From Aquipseudomonas alcaligenes (GTDB lineage: Bacteria > Pseudomonadota > Gammaproteobacteria > Pseudomonadales > Pseudomonadaceae), in assembly GCF_900156545.1 (NCBI RefSeq), contig NZ_FTNW01000004.1, positions 372,001 to 436,000 on the forward strand: a stretch of DNA of 64,000 nt. The letters are read 5' to 3'. The notes beneath the pieces were generated by a model. It was not told the DNA's origin. It did not search any database and saw only the letters and a program-made list of their open reading frames with translations. A program made the translations under genes and the position numbers. Shown piece by piece: positions 15,705 to 24,086 of this stretch. Every line of letters begins with the position of its first letter. Within the stretch, counting starts at the first letter, position 1.

Positions 15705-18253
15705 ACAGCCACATGCCTGACACCTCCCCGCCTCCTGCCGCGCGTGCCAGCGACGTGTGCATCTTCACCATCGTCTCGAACAACTATCTGCACTACGCCG
15801 CAACCCTGTTCGACAGCCTGCGCCGCCATTGCCCGCAGGCCGATCTGGTACTGGGTCTGTGCGACCGCCCACACGCGCAGACCAGTTGCCCGCAGGCGGA
15901 CGAGATCATTGCGCTCGAGACACTGGATATCCCCGAGATGGGGACCTTCATCTACCAGTACTCGATTCTGGAACTGAACACCGCGATCAAGCCGTACCTG
16001 ATTGAGCGGCTGCTGGCGCGTGGCTATCGCAAGGTCATCTACTTCGATCCGGACATCCGCGTCTACCAGCCGCTGGAGCCACTGCTGGAGCTGCTGGAAC
16101 GACACAATGCCGTGCTTACCCCACACCTCATCGCCCCGCTCGATGACGACGGCTGGCCGAGCGAACTCGGCATTCTCCAGGCCGGCTCCTACAACCTCGG
16201 CTTCATCGCACTGCGCAACAGCGAGGAGACCGCCAGGCTGGTCAGGTGGTGGCAGGCCAAGCTGTACAAGGACTGCGTGGTGGACCTGCCGCGCAACCTG
16301 TTCGTCGACCAGAAATGGATGGACATGGCGCCCTCGCTGTTCGACGGCGTGCATATCGAACGCAATGCCGGCTGGAACGTTGCCTATTGGAACCTTGGCC
16401 ACCGGCCATTGAGCCGGGCGGAGGATGGCAGCCTGCTGGCCGGCGGGCTACCGCTGCTGTTCTTCCACTTTTCCGGCTTCGCCATCGACGACAGCAGCCT
16501 GAGCCGCCACCAGAATCGCTTCGACAAGGGCCAGCCCGGCTCGCCACTGCGCGAACTCTGTGATGGCTATGCCACCGCGCTGATCGCTTTCGGTGCCGCC
16601 CGCTTTAGCGTTCTGCCCTATGCCTACGCCTGCTTCGCCGACGGCACGCCGGTGCCCAACGCCGCGCGCCGCCTGATTCGTATCAGCAACGCCTTCGCCG
16701 GCATCGACTACTTCGACGCCAGTCAATGCCAGCGCCTGCACCAGCAACTCAACCGCCAGCAGGCCTCGCTGCGCGGCGGCCTGCCTCTGACCGCCCTGGC
16801 CTTGTCGCTGTGGCACTCGCGCAGCGATCTGCGCCAGGCCTTCCCCGCCGTGGAGAGCGTGGACAGCCTGCGCTTCGCCGAATGGCTGCTGGACTCGGCC
16901 AGCCGCGAGGCCGGCTTCAGCGAGATCTACCTGCAACCCATCCGCGAGGCACTGAGCACGGCGCAGGGTGATGCCCCGCAATACTCGCCATTGCACCGCC
17001 TGCTACGCCTGGTCTGGCGCCAGCGGCGGCGCGTGCCACTGAAGCTGCGCATCGCCCTGCAACCCTACGCCGCGCGGGTGCTGCGCCGGGCCTACCCACG
17101 GCCGACCCTGGCAATACCCCCGCGCAGCGAGGAGTCCGGGGTCAACCTGATCGGCTATCTGCATGCCGAGAGTGGCGTGGGTGAGGCGGCACGGGCCTCG
17201 CTGCGCGCCCTGCGTCATTCGCAACTGCCCTTTTCGCTGGTCGACTACCGCCTGGGCAACGTGTCGCGCATGGACGAGAGCATCGAAGGCGGCAACCTCC
17301 GGATGCACTATCCGGTCAACCTGCTGCATGTGAATGCCGACCAGAGCAAGGTGGCCCGTGATCACCTGGGGCGTGAGCTGTTCGAGGGGCGCTACACCCT
17401 GGGCTACTGGTTCTGGGAAATGCCGCGCTTTCCGGACTTCCTGCATTTTGCCTTCGATCAGGTCGACGAAGTCCTGGTGGCCAGCGAATACAACCGCCAA
17501 GCCATTGCCGCGCACACCGACAAGCCGGTGACACTGATACCGCCGGCCATCCAGGTGGACATCATGCCGCCGCTGAGCCGTCGCCAGCTGCACCTCGATG
17601 AGCAGGCCTTCGTCTTCCTGCATCTGTCCGATGCCCTGAGCATGCCGCAGCGCAAGAATCCGCTGGGGGTCATAGAGGCATTCCTGCTGGCCTTCGCCGA
17701 CGCCCCCACCCTGGCGGTAAGTCTGCTGGTCAAGGTTTCCAATCTGGAACATCAGCCCGAGCTGGCCCAGGCCCTGCGCCAGGCGGTACAGCGTGACCGG
17801 CGCATCCGCCTGGTCGAGGGCTACCTGGACCGTCACACCCTGAACAACCTGCTCAATGCCTGTGACTGCTATGTCAGCCTGCATCGCGCCGAGGGCTTCG
17901 GCCTGCCACTGGCCGAAGCCATGTACCTGGGCAAGCCGGTGGTCGCCACACACTGGTCGGGCAACGTCGACTTCATGGACGAGCACAACTCGCTGCCGGT
18001 GAGGTACCGCCTGGTCGAACTGCAGGAGGACGTCGGCCCCTACCAGAAGGGGCAGACCTGGGCTGAACCCGACCTTGAGCATGCCGCGACGCTGATGCGT
18101 CAGGCGTACGAGTCACCGCAGCGCATGCGTGAGCTGGGCGAACGCGCGGCGCAGACCATCCGCCAGCACTGCTCGCCGACACGGGTCGGCCAACTGCTCG
18201 GCGCGCGGGTGCGGGCCATCGTCGCCGACCTGGGCCAGAACGCCGAGCGCTAG
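15701..18253 (+). CDS. Two-domain glycosyltransferase (GT-A type plus GT4)
   Basis: Protein of 850 residues; the ATG overlaps the wzt stop. The N-terminal half (about 15-340) resembles nucleotide-sugar-dependent GT-A enzymes: it opens DVCIFTIVSNNYLHYAATLF and has the metal-binding FDPDIRV near residue 116. The C-terminal half (about 480-845) is a GT-B family 4 domain, opening GYLHAESGVGEAARAS and carrying the donor-site EGFGLPLAEAM near residue 730. One polypeptide could thus add two successive sugars to a lipid-linked acceptor. It is the only glycosyltransferase in the locus, and no nucleotide-sugar synthesis genes are nearby, so precursors and any initiating enzyme must come from elsewhere. 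Confidence 0.88.
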   Translation: MNSHMPDTSPPPAARASDVCIFTIVSNNYLHYAATLFDSLRRHCPQADLVLGLCDRPHAQTSCPQADEIIALETLDIPEMGTFIYQYSILELNTAIKPYLIERLLARGYRKVIYFDPDIRVYQPLEPLLELLERHNAVLTPHLIAPLDDDGWPSELGILQAGSYNLGFIALRNSEETARLVRWWQAKLYKDCVVDLPRNLFVDQKWMDMAPSLFDGVHIERNAGWNVAYWNLGHRPLSRAEDGSLLAGGLPLLFFHFSGFAIDDSSLSRHQNRFDKGQPGSPLRELCDGYATALIAFGAARFSVLPYAYACFADGTPVPNAARRLIRISNAFAGIDYFDASQCQRLHQQLNRQQASLRGGLPLTALALSLWHSRSDLRQAFPAVESVDSLRFAEWLLDSASREAGFSEIYLQPIREALSTAQGDAPQYSPLHRLLRLVWRQRRRVPLKLRIALQPYAARVLRRAYPRPTLAIPPRSEESGVNLIGYLHAESGVGEAARASLRALRHSQLPFSLVDYRLGNVSRMDESIEGGNLRMHYPVNLLHVNADQSKVARDHLGRELFEGRYTLGYWFWEMPRFPDFLHFAFDQVDEVLVASEYNRQAIAAHTDKPVTLIPPAIQVDIMPPLSRRQLHLDEQAFVFLHLSDALSMPQRKNPLGVIEAFLLAFADAPTLAVSLLVKVSNLEHQPELAQALRQAVQRDRRIRLVEGYLDRHTLNNLLNACDCYVSLHRAEGFGLPLAEAMYLGKPVVATHWSGNVDFMDEHNSLPVRYRLVELQEDVGPYQKGQTWAEPDLEHAATLMRQAYESPQRMRELGERAAQTIRQHCSPTRVGQLLGARVRAIVADLGQNAER

Positions 18254-18268
18254 CGCAGCGGCTGCCGC

Positions 18269-19399
18269 TCAGTCCGCTCGGAGCCTCGCGGCCATGCCGG
18301 CCAGCACGCCGAGTACGGCATGACCCAGACGCCTGGAGCGCGCCCCGTTCCAGCCGGTACGCGGCTGCGGGCAGTCGTCGTGGTCCTTGAACGGCATCTC
18401 GATGGTGAAGGCCAGGCAGTCGTAGGTCTGCCCGACCCAGTTGCAGGCCAGCGCCAGGTTGGCCTGGCCCGGTTCGTCGCGCGGATAGCCGTGGACGGTC
18501 TGGAACTCGCCGGCAGCCACCAGGCGCTCGCGGAACTCCCGCTCCAGCGCATCCAGCCGTGGACTGAAGCCGGGGTTGCCCTCGCAGCCGGCGGCGAACA
18601 CATGGGGGATTTCCTCGTCGCCGTGGATATCCAGGAAGCCGTCCACGCCGATGCGTGCCATCTGCTGCTGGACGAACAGCACCTCGGGGCTGCGCTCGGC
18701 CGACGGTGCCTGCCAGGCGCGATTGAGGTCCTGGCCGGCGGCGTTGGTGCGCAGGTTGCCGAGGAAGGCGCCGTCCGGGTTCATGTGCGGCACCAGATAC
18801 AGATCGGCCTCGGCCAGCAGGGCGTGCAGCACGTCGTCCGACTGCTCCAGGCGCTCGATCAGGCCCTCCATGAACCACTCGGCCATGTGCTCGCCGGGGT
18901 GCTGCTGGGCGATCAGCCAGATCTTGCGCGGCGCCGCCGCCGTACCGCGCACCTGCAGCAGCGGCAGCTCGCGGCCCTGCAGGCTGCTGCCGCAGGCGAC
19001 CAGGGCGACGTTGGGCAGCGCCAGGGCGCGCACCAGCAGCCGGGCATGGCGCGCGCGGCTGTAGGGCTCGAAGTAGGCGAAGCGGGCGCTGGGCTGCTCG
19101 ACCGTCAGCTGGAAATGCAGCCCGCCCTCGTCATAGGTGGTCGGCACGCGGAACCAGTCCTCGCCGTCGTAACTGGCCACCGCCTGGTAGCCGGCCCAGG
19201 CGTTCTTGTAGCTGGACTGCGGCGCGTTCTCCAGGCTGAAGCGGTGCGTCTGCCCCGGCGTCAGGCCCTCGGCGAGGAAGTGGAACCACTGGAAATGCTC
19301 GCTGGCGAAGTCCTTGCGGATGGCCAGGCGCACCCGGCTCGGGTCGCTGGCGTCCAGCACCTGGATGTTGCCGCTGTCGAAGTCGCTGCGAATCTGCAT
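18269..19399 (-). CDS. M14-family zinc carboxypeptidase (cytosolic carboxypeptidase-like)
   Basis: Protein of 376 residues. An N-terminal beta-sandwich (about 1-120, with FHFLAEGLTPGQTHRF) precedes an M14 peptidase domain. Zinc ligands are in QQHPGEHMAEW (HxxE, near residue 167) and DIHGDEE (near residue 260); the substrate-binding NPDGA and GQDLNRAW lie between them, and the catalytic Glu is in FTIEMPFKD near residue 330. This matches the bacterial relatives of cytosolic carboxypeptidases. No signal peptide, so cytoplasmic; the substrate is unknown. It converges with the glycosyltransferase gene, 15 bp apart. The ATG at 19399 puts the sandwich domain at the N-terminus. Confidence 0.88.
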   Translation of the reverse strand: MQIRSDFDSGNIQVLDASDPSRVRLAIRKDFASEHFQWFHFLAEGLTPGQTHRFSLENAPQSSYKNAWAGYQAVASYDGEDWFRVPTTYDEGGLHFQLTVEQPSARFAYFEPYSRARHARLLVRALALPNVALVACGSSLQGRELPLLQVRGTAAAPRKIWLIAQQHPGEHMAEWFMEGLIERLEQSDDVLHALLAEADLYLVPHMNPDGAFLGNLRTNAAGQDLNRAWQAPSAERSPEVLFVQQQMARIGVDGFLDIHGDEEIPHVFAAGCEGNPGFSPRLDALEREFRERLVAAGEFQTVHGYPRDEPGQANLALACNWVGQTYDCLAFTIEMPFKDHDDCPQPRTGWNGARSRRLGHAVLGVLAGMAARLRAD

Positions 19400-19570
19400 G
19401 GCCTGCCCCTGACGATGAAAACCGCGAGGATAGCCGTCAGCAGGCACCGGCGCATGTCCGGCCGGCGCGCATGTCGCATCCACGCAACTCGGCTACGCAT
19501 CGATTGCCGCGCCACGGCTGGCGCGCCAGACTCAGATAATGACCCCGCGATTCTTGCCCGAGCAGCAACA

Positions 19571-20476
19571 ATGAAAACGACCCTGGACGAACTGCAGGCC
19601 TTCACCCGCGTGGTGGACGCCGGCTCCATCAGCGCCGCCGCCGAGCAGCTGGGCCAGACTGCCTCGGGCATCAGCCGCGCCCTCGGACGCCTGGAGGACA
19701 AGCTCGGCGTCACCCTGCTGCGCCGCACCACCCGGCGCCTGGAGCTGACCGAAGAGGGTGCGGCCTTTCTCGCCCAGGCGCGGCGCATCCTCGCCGCCGT
19801 GGAAGAGGCGGAGGAGCAGATGAGCCTGCGCCGCCAGGCGCCGGCCGGGCGCCTGCGGGTCGACGCCGCCACGCCGTTCCTGCTGCACGTGCTGATTCCG
19901 CTGGTAGCCGGCTTCCGTCAGCGCTACCCGCAGATCGAGCTGGAGCTGACCAGCAACGAGCAGAACATCGACCTGCTGGAGCTGCGCACCGACCTGGCCA
20001 TCCGCATCGGCGCGCTGCGAGACTCCAGTCTGCACGCCCGGCCACTGGGCTGCAGCCCTGTGCGCGTGCTGGCCAGCCCGGCCTACCTGGCCGCACGCGG
20101 CACGCCCGAAACGCCGGAGCAGCTGGGCGGCCACGACCTGCTCGGCTTCACCCAGCTGGAACACCTCAACACCTGGCCGCTGCGCCATACCCTCGGCGAC
20201 GGCCTGCCGATCACCCCGACCCTGCGCGCCTCCAGCGGTGAGACGCTGCGACAGCTGGCCCTGGCCGGCGCCGGCCTGGTCAGCCTGTCCGACTTCATGA
20301 CCGAGCAGGACCGCGCCAGCGGTGCGCTGGTGGAGGTGCTGGCCGACTGGCGCGTCGACCGGCGCCAGCCGATCAATGCCGTGTACTACCGCAACACGGC
20401 CCTGGCAGCGCGCATCACCTGCTTCCTCGACTACCTCGGCGAATGCCTGGGCGGGCGCGACTGGGCGAAATACTGA
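19571..20476 (+). CDS. LysR-family transcriptional regulator
   Basis: Protein of 301 residues: helix-turn-helix at residues 1-60 (GSISAAAEQLGQTASGISRA) and a LysR effector domain with RLRVDAATPFLLHVL. The ATG at 19571 is used because it aligns with the conserved LysR N-terminus (MKTTLDELQAFTRVVDAG). It is divergent from the M14 peptidase gene (171-bp gap) and upstream of the FAD oxidase. The target is uncertain; the divergent peptidase is the default guess. Confidence 0.85.
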   Translation: MKTTLDELQAFTRVVDAGSISAAAEQLGQTASGISRALGRLEDKLGVTLLRRTTRRLELTEEGAAFLAQARRILAAVEEAEEQMSLRRQAPAGRLRVDAATPFLLHVLIPLVAGFRQRYPQIELELTSNEQNIDLLELRTDLAIRIGALRDSSLHARPLGCSPVRVLASPAYLAARGTPETPEQLGGHDLLGFTQLEHLNTWPLRHTLGDGLPITPTLRASSGETLRQLALAGAGLVSLSDFMTEQDRASGALVEVLADWRVDRRQPINAVYYRNTALAARITCFLDYLGECLGGRDWAKY

Positions 20477-20490
20477 CCGACCGGTCTTGG

Positions 20491-20548
20491 CCTCGTGAAC
20501 TTTATTGTGTATTTTTTCATGAAATACAGAACAATAAATTTCACGAGG
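20491..20548. promoter_or_regulatory. Large dyad operator upstream of the FAD oxidase gene
   Basis: An 18-bp arm at 20491-20508 (CCTCGTGAACTTTATTGT) pairs with 20531-20548 with one mismatch, and the centre holds a perfect TTTCATGAAA (20515-20524) on the same axis. The whole 58-bp dyad lies 5 bases before the ATG of the oxidase, overlaps its likely leader, and is AT-rich. It is best read as the operator of a dimeric or tetrameric regulator, most simply the XRE-cupin protein encoded downstream. Confidence 0.6.
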
Positions 20549-20553
20549 CTCCC

Positions 20554-21840
20554 ATGTTCAAGCAGTCCGCGCAGCACATCGGCACCTACTACGCCGCCAC
20601 CTACGGCCAGATTCCCCTGCGCCCGCGTCTGCAGGAAGCGCTCGACTGCGACGTGATCATCGTCGGCGGCGGCTTCAGCGGCCTGCACACCGGCCTGCGC
20701 CTGGCCCTGGCCGGCAAGAAGGTGGTGCTGCTGGAAGCCAGCCGCATCGCCTGGGCCGCTTCCGGGCGCAACGGTGGCCAGGCCCTGCCAGGCTGGTCCT
20801 GCGACATGCCGCCGCTGGAGAAGGCCCTGGGCCTGGAACGCGCCAAGCGCCTGTGGGACAGCATGGTCTGGGCCGCCGAGGAAATGCGCGAGCTGCCCGG
20901 CCGCCACGGCTTCGACATCGACTACCGCACTGGCGCGCTGTACACCGCCGTGCTGCCGCGCCGCGTACGCCAGCTGCAGGAGAGCCTGGAGGAAGCCGAG
21001 CAGAAGTACGGCTATGCGCAGCTGAGCTTCATCGCCAAAGAAGAGCTGCCGCAGTGGATTGCCAGCCCGCGCTACCTGGCCGCGCTGTTCGATGCCGGCG
21101 CCGCCCACCTCAACCCGCTGAAGCTGGCCCAGGGCCTGGCCGGCGCCATCGAGGCGGCCGGCGGACGGATCTTCGAGCAGAGCCAGGCGCTGGACTGGCA
21201 GGAGACCGCCGACGGCTACCGCGTGCGCACTGAGCACGGCGAAGTGCGCGGCGACATCCTGGTGCTGGCCTGCAACGCCTATGTCGACGGCCTCGACCGC
21301 GAGCTGTCGAAACGCCTGCTGCCGGTCGGTTCCTACCAGGTGGCCACCGCGCCGCTCGACCCGGAGCTGGCACGCTCGCTGTTCCCGCGCGGCACCTGCG
21401 CCATCGACAACCAGTTCGTCCCCGACTACTTCCGCGTCACCCCCGACAATCGCCTGCTGTTCGGCGGTGGCTGCACCTACCTGGGCGGCATCCCCAAGGA
21501 CGTACCGGCGGCCACCCGGCCCTACCTGGAGCGCGTGTTCCCGCAACTGCGCGGGGTGCACATCGACTACGGCTGGGGCGGCCACATCGACTGCACCCTG
21601 CACCGCACCCCGGATGTCGGCCGCCAGGGCCAGAAGTACTGGCTGCAGGGCTTCTCCGGCCACGGCATCCTGCCGACCCTGGCCGCCGCCCGTGCGGTCA
21701 GCGATGCCATCCTCGGCCTGGACGAGCTGCTCGGCCTGTACCAGGGCCTGGACAACCCGCGCTTCCCCGGCGGCGACCTGCTGGCCGCGCCGATCGAGGC
21801 GGTGGGCAAGGCCTGGTATCGCCTGCGCGACGTCATTTGA
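20554..21840 (+). CDS. FAD-dependent oxidoreductase, gamma-glutamylputrescine oxidase-like (PuuB/PauB)
   Basis: Protein of 428 residues of the DAO family. The FAD-binding GxGxxG motif lies in DVIIVGGGFSGLHTGLRLA near residue 30. It also has SGRNGGQALPGW near residue 70, a conserved feature of PuuB-type oxidases, and GFSGHGILPTLAAARAV near the C-terminus. PuuB/PauB enzymes oxidise gamma-glutamylated putrescine or polyamines to the aldehyde with release of hydrogen peroxide. The context supports this: an XRE-cupin regulator and a PuuA-like ligase follow. The ATG at 20554 directly follows a large dyad. Exact substrate unproven. Confidence 0.87.
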   Translation: MFKQSAQHIGTYYAATYGQIPLRPRLQEALDCDVIIVGGGFSGLHTGLRLALAGKKVVLLEASRIAWAASGRNGGQALPGWSCDMPPLEKALGLERAKRLWDSMVWAAEEMRELPGRHGFDIDYRTGALYTAVLPRRVRQLQESLEEAEQKYGYAQLSFIAKEELPQWIASPRYLAALFDAGAAHLNPLKLAQGLAGAIEAAGGRIFEQSQALDWQETADGYRVRTEHGEVRGDILVLACNAYVDGLDRELSKRLLPVGSYQVATAPLDPELARSLFPRGTCAIDNQFVPDYFRVTPDNRLLFGGGCTYLGGIPKDVPAATRPYLERVFPQLRGVHIDYGWGGHIDCTLHRTPDVGRQGQKYWLQGFSGHGILPTLAAARAVSDAILGLDELLGLYQGLDNPRFPGGDLLAAPIEAVGKAWYRLRDVI

Positions 21841-21842
21841 TC

Positions 21843-21930
21843 CCCCTCTCCCTCTGGGAGAGGGGCTAGGGGTGAGGGTCGAGTCGCCCGCAGCATCCCT
21901 CACCCTAGCCCTCTCCCAAAGGGAGAGGGA
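21843..21930. repeat. Paired REP elements in inverted orientation (REPIN-like)
   Basis: Two copies of a REP unit face each other: 21843-21878 (CCCTCTCC, GGGAGAGGGG, then CTAGGGGTGAGGG) and 21896-21930 (CCCTCACCCTAGCCC, CTCTCCC, AAAGGGAGAGGG), about 17 bases apart. Each unit is itself a hairpin, and the pair forms a larger one. It lies between the oxidase gene and the regulator gene and may affect mRNA stability or expression balance between them. Confidence 0.75.
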
Positions 21931-21949
21931 ATAAAACGGAGTCCCCCCT

Positions 21950-22507
21950 TTGGACAAGCAAGACGAAATCGAAGGCCTGGCGATCCTGGTGCGCGACCTG
22001 CGCAAGCACAAGAACGTCACACTGGGCGAACTGGCCGAGCGCATCGGCCGCTCGGTGGGTTTCCTGTCCCAGGTCGAGCGCGGCCTGTCGCGCCCGACGG
22101 TGGCCGACCTCACCGCCATCAGCGAGGCGCTGGGCGTGCCGACCACCTACTTCTACAACCCCGGCAAGCCGCGCGCGGTGCGCTGGGTGACCCGCCCGGA
22201 CGAGCGCCGCACCCTCTACTACGCCGGCGGCATCACCGACGTGCTGGCCTCGCCGGGCATGTCCGGCGGCTTCGCCATGCTCGAAAGCTTCCTCGAACCG
22301 GGCGCGACCAGCGGCGAGGGCCATCTCGACGACAGCTCCGAGCAGGGCGGTTTCATCCTCGAAGGCGAGCTGACCGTCTGGTACGGCGACGACGCCGAGC
22401 CGGTCACCCTCGGCCCGCGCGACAGCTTCCAGCTGCCGCCGCACGCCCAGTTCCGCTACGCCAACCTCACCGATTCCCCCACCCGAGTGCTCTGGGTCTT
22501 CACCTGA
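21950..22507 (+). CDS. XRE-type regulator with C-terminal cupin (PuuR/PauR-like)
   Basis: Protein of 185 residues starting with TTG (residues MDKQDEIEG). An XRE helix-turn-helix occupies about residues 12-66 (VTLGELAERIGRSVGFLSQV) and a small cupin domain residues 105-185 (GFILEGELTVWYGDD). This architecture is that of PuuR and Pseudomonas PauR, which repress polyamine-catabolism genes and respond to a polyamine or its gamma-glutamyl derivative. It sits between a PuuB-like oxidase and a PuuA-like ligase, so local autoregulation is likely, possibly through the 20491-20548 dyad. TTG is the only start codon that precedes the whole helix-turn-helix. Confidence 0.85.
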   Translation: MDKQDEIEGLAILVRDLRKHKNVTLGELAERIGRSVGFLSQVERGLSRPTVADLTAISEALGVPTTYFYNPGKPRAVRWVTRPDERRTLYYAGGITDVLASPGMSGGFAMLESFLEPGATSGEGHLDDSSEQGGFILEGELTVWYGDDAEPVTLGPRDSFQLPPHAQFRYANLTDSPTRVLWVFT

Positions 22508-22647
22508 AATGCGGCCAGAACCTACTGCGCTCGGTCAGGCGGCGTTGCACGCTGGCTCGGGCTGCTCACTTACCACTCGTAAGCTCCGCGCCCTCGCCAG
22601 CCTGCGCCTTGCCTGGCCTTCGCTCGTGACGGTTCTGATCCGCATTT
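22507..22647. repeat. 141-bp imperfect palindromic element with terminal inverted repeats
   Basis: The ends AAATGCGGCCAGAACC (22507-22522) and GGTTCTGATCCGCATTT (22631-22647) are inverted repeats with one indel. The centre is CTTACCACTCGTAAG (22569-22583), on the same axis as the ends. Inner segments (GGTCAGGC and GCCTGGCC) also pair, so the whole element could fold as one long stem. It has no ORF and fills the gap between regulator and ligase genes, like a non-autonomous palindromic repeat unit. Confidence 0.65.
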
Positions 22648-22678
22648 GACGGGTACTGATGAAAACAAGGACAAGAAC

Positions 22679-24025
22679 GTGACATCTACATTCCCCGACC
22701 TGCTCAGCGAAGTGCGCGCCTTCCGCGCCGCCCACCCCGACGTGCGCTACGTCGAACTGATCTGCCTGGACATCCCCGGGCACTTCTACGGCAAGCGCTA
22801 CCCCCTCGACATGCTGGAGAAGGTCGCCGCCGGCGGCCCGCTCAAGGTGCCGCAGAACTGCGTGCTGCTCGGCGCCCAGGGCGGCCTGCACCCGATCGGC
22901 GACTACTGCTTCAACGACGGCGACCCGGATGCGCCGCGGCGCCTGATCCCCGGCACCCTCAAGCCGGTACGCTGGGAGAAGCAGCCGCTGGGGCAGATGC
23001 TGATCAGCTCCGATGGCACCGAGGCGCCCATCGAGTTCGAACCGCGCGAGGTGCTGGCCCGCGTGCTGAAACGCCTGCAGGCCAAGGGCATCCGCCCGGT
23101 GGTGGCCTTCGAGCTGGAGTTCTATCTGTTCGACAAGCAGCTCGAGAGCGGCCTGCCGCGCTTCCCGCGCGACCCGCTGACCGATGACAAGGACGACCAG
23201 CCGAACATGCACATCGAGCGCCTGTCGCGCTTCTCCGATGTGCTGCACGAGATGGTCGAGGCGGCCCAGGAGCAGGGCGTGGACGCCAACGTGATCACCG
23301 CCGAACTCGGTCCGGGCCAGTTCGAGATCAACTTCGCCCACTGCGACGACGGCCTGCACGCCGCCGACCAGGCCGCCCTGTTCTGCCGCAGCACCCGCGG
23401 CGTGGCGATGAAGCATGGGTACAGGGCCAGCTTCATGAGCAAGCCCTACCTGGACGCGCCGGGCAGCGGCATGCACGTGCACGTCAGCCTGTACGACGAA
23501 AGCGGCCGCAACCTTCTCGACCTCGATGAGCAGCGTCCGCTGCGCCACGCCGTGGCCGGCTGCCTGGAGCTGCTGCCGCACTGCATGCCGATCTTCGCCG
23601 CCAACCACAACGCCTTCCGCCGCTACGGCGCCATGGTCAACTCGGCGAGCAAGGCCAGCTGGGGCTTCGAGGACCGCGACGCGTGCATCCGCATCCCCGA
23701 GTCGGACGGCAAGAACCTGCGCATCGAACACCGCCTGGCCGGCGCCGACGCCAACCCCTATCTGGTGCTGGCGGCCATCCTCAGCGGCATGGAACACGGC
23801 CTGGAGCAGGGCCGCGAGCCGATCCCCTCGCTGAACGAAGACCGCAGCAGCGGCATCGGCTTCCCCAAGGACATGCTCACCGCAGTGGCGGCCATGGCCA
23901 GCCACGAGGTGGTGAAGGAAAAGCTGGGCAGCGAGTTCGTCTTCGTCTACTGCGAGAACAAGCGCCAGGATCACCTGCAGTTCATGCACGACATCAGCGC
24001 GCGGGAGTATCGATGGTTCCTGTGA
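22679..24025 (+). CDS. Glutamine synthetase family protein, gamma-glutamylpolyamine synthetase-like (PuuA/PauA/SpuB type)
   Basis: Protein of 448 residues from a GTG at 22679 (AAGGA 7 bases upstream); a TTG at 22646 inside the palindromic element is less likely. GS fold features are present: FELEFYLFDK near residue 142, the ADQAALFCRS/KHGYRASFMSKP catalytic region near 240-255, GSGMHVHVSLYD near 262 and the arginine-bearing RIEHRLAGADANPYL near 350. Members of this branch ATP-dependently attach glutamate to putrescine or other polyamines as the first step of catabolism. With the oxidase and regulator it makes a partial Puu/Pau set; aldehyde dehydrogenase and amidase genes are absent here. Confidence 0.87.
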   Translation: MTSTFPDLLSEVRAFRAAHPDVRYVELICLDIPGHFYGKRYPLDMLEKVAAGGPLKVPQNCVLLGAQGGLHPIGDYCFNDGDPDAPRRLIPGTLKPVRWEKQPLGQMLISSDGTEAPIEFEPREVLARVLKRLQAKGIRPVVAFELEFYLFDKQLESGLPRFPRDPLTDDKDDQPNMHIERLSRFSDVLHEMVEAAQEQGVDANVITAELGPGQFEINFAHCDDGLHAADQAALFCRSTRGVAMKHGYRASFMSKPYLDAPGSGMHVHVSLYDESGRNLLDLDEQRPLRHAVAGCLELLPHCMPIFAANHNAFRRYGAMVNSASKASWGFEDRDACIRIPESDGKNLRIEHRLAGADANPYLVLAAILSGMEHGLEQGREPIPSLNEDRSSGIGFPKDMLTAVAAMASHEVVKEKLGSEFVFVYCENKRQDHLQFMHDISAREYRWFL

Positions 24026-24086
24026 AACAGACTGGGAACTTGCCGTACATGGCTTTTAGCCACCAAACTACGCCACATTTCACAAC

